Part shown: in pieces, positions 63,947 to 64,000 of the stretch | How the letters are laid out: each line of letters begins with the position of its first letter | Numbering within the stretch: the stretch's first letter is position 1 | Source: Parasediminibacterium sp051861445 | GTDB taxonomy: Bacteria; Bacteroidota; Bacteroidia; Chitinophagales; Chitinophagaceae | Direction: 5' to 3' | DNA: 64,000 bases | NCBI GenBank assembly: GCA_051861445.1 | Contig: JBHYCS010000010.1 | Span: 90,936-154,935 of the forward strand | Notes under the pieces: model-generated | The model's database searches: none | Told to the model about the DNA's origin: nothing | What the model saw: the letters and a program-made list of their open reading frames with translations, nothing else | Made by a program: the position numbers and the translations under genes

Positions 63947-64000
63947 TTATTTACGCTTATCGGCTACTTTTTTCATTCCATAACCAATGCCAGCAGCTAC
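63947..64000 (-). CDS. C-terminal end of a probable PID-CTERM-like protein (partial)
   Basis: The last 17 codons of a minus-strand gene that continues beyond the right edge: VAAGIGYGMKKVADKRK and a TAA at 63949-63947. A small-residue hydrophobic run (VAAGIGYG) followed by a Lys/Arg-rich end is the pattern of the final part of PID-CTERM tails. The diagnostic PIDGG would lie outside the window, so this is an inference. A terminator follows at the expected place, supporting a real gene end. Confidence 0.55.
   Translation of the reverse strand, partial: VAAGIGYGMKKVADKRK

Overview
The window is AT-rich chromosomal DNA of a member of the Bacteroidota, most likely Chitinophagales/Chitinophagaceae-like (inference). 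The evidence is: gliding/type IX secretion (T9SS) genes (gldF, PorP/SprF, CHU_C-type and Por-type C-terminal sorting domains), a GH3-family gene, menaquinone synthesis by the futalosine route (mqnB), near-absence of Shine-Dalgarno motifs, and repeated matches to the Bacteroidota promoter pattern TTG-N19..21-TAnnTTTG. I saw no rRNA, tRNA or CRISPR array.

Layout. 0-12 kb is core: the 5' end of gldF (-), frr (+), mreD/mreC and a separately terminated mreB (-), a three-gene two-component operon (LuxR-type regulator, PAS histidine kinase, receiver-only regulator, -), rseP and dxr (-) and a GH3-family gene (-). 11.7-27.2 kb is core metabolism: rplU-rpmA with an Ala/Lys/Pro-repeat protein, a PolX-like gene, tamB (-), an isoaspartyl peptidase, a FadN-like beta-oxidation enzyme, mqnB (-), efp and accB-accC with a four-helix-bundle ORF between them. 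27.3-33.5 kb is a T9SS trio on the minus strand (CHU_C-tailed repeat protein, PorP/SprF, OmpA/PD40 protein).

33.5-36.4 kb is an accessory island of different composition. It holds nine degenerate 21-bp tandem repeats and a PIN-type toxin-antitoxin module lying between two near-identical copies of the start of a Bacteroidota hypothetical gene. Both copies carry the same in-frame TAA. 36.4-53 kb holds two giant secreted proteins (3216 and about 1912 aa) with paralogous C-terminal halves, enclosing a small protein with a PVDGG-hydrophobic-Lys/Arg tail that resembles a PID-CTERM sorting signal. A second tail of similar type starts at the right edge of the window.

53-64 kb: a minus-strand group (Wzi/RemB-like outer-membrane protein, flippase-like membrane protein, DUF3108 protein), then pyrC, a MutS-related ATPase, pdxA (-), rsmA, a 2-hydroxyacid dehydrogenase, greA and a decayed IS1182-family transposase.

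The most interesting signals are: the terminator-like hairpin between the greA promoter and its start codon (a possible counterpart of the E. coli GraL attenuator), EF-P with Arg rather than Lys at its tip, a PolX homologue with a damaged polymerase motif, the shared nonsense codon in the duplicated island gene, and the PID-CTERM-like tail encoded between two T9SS giants.
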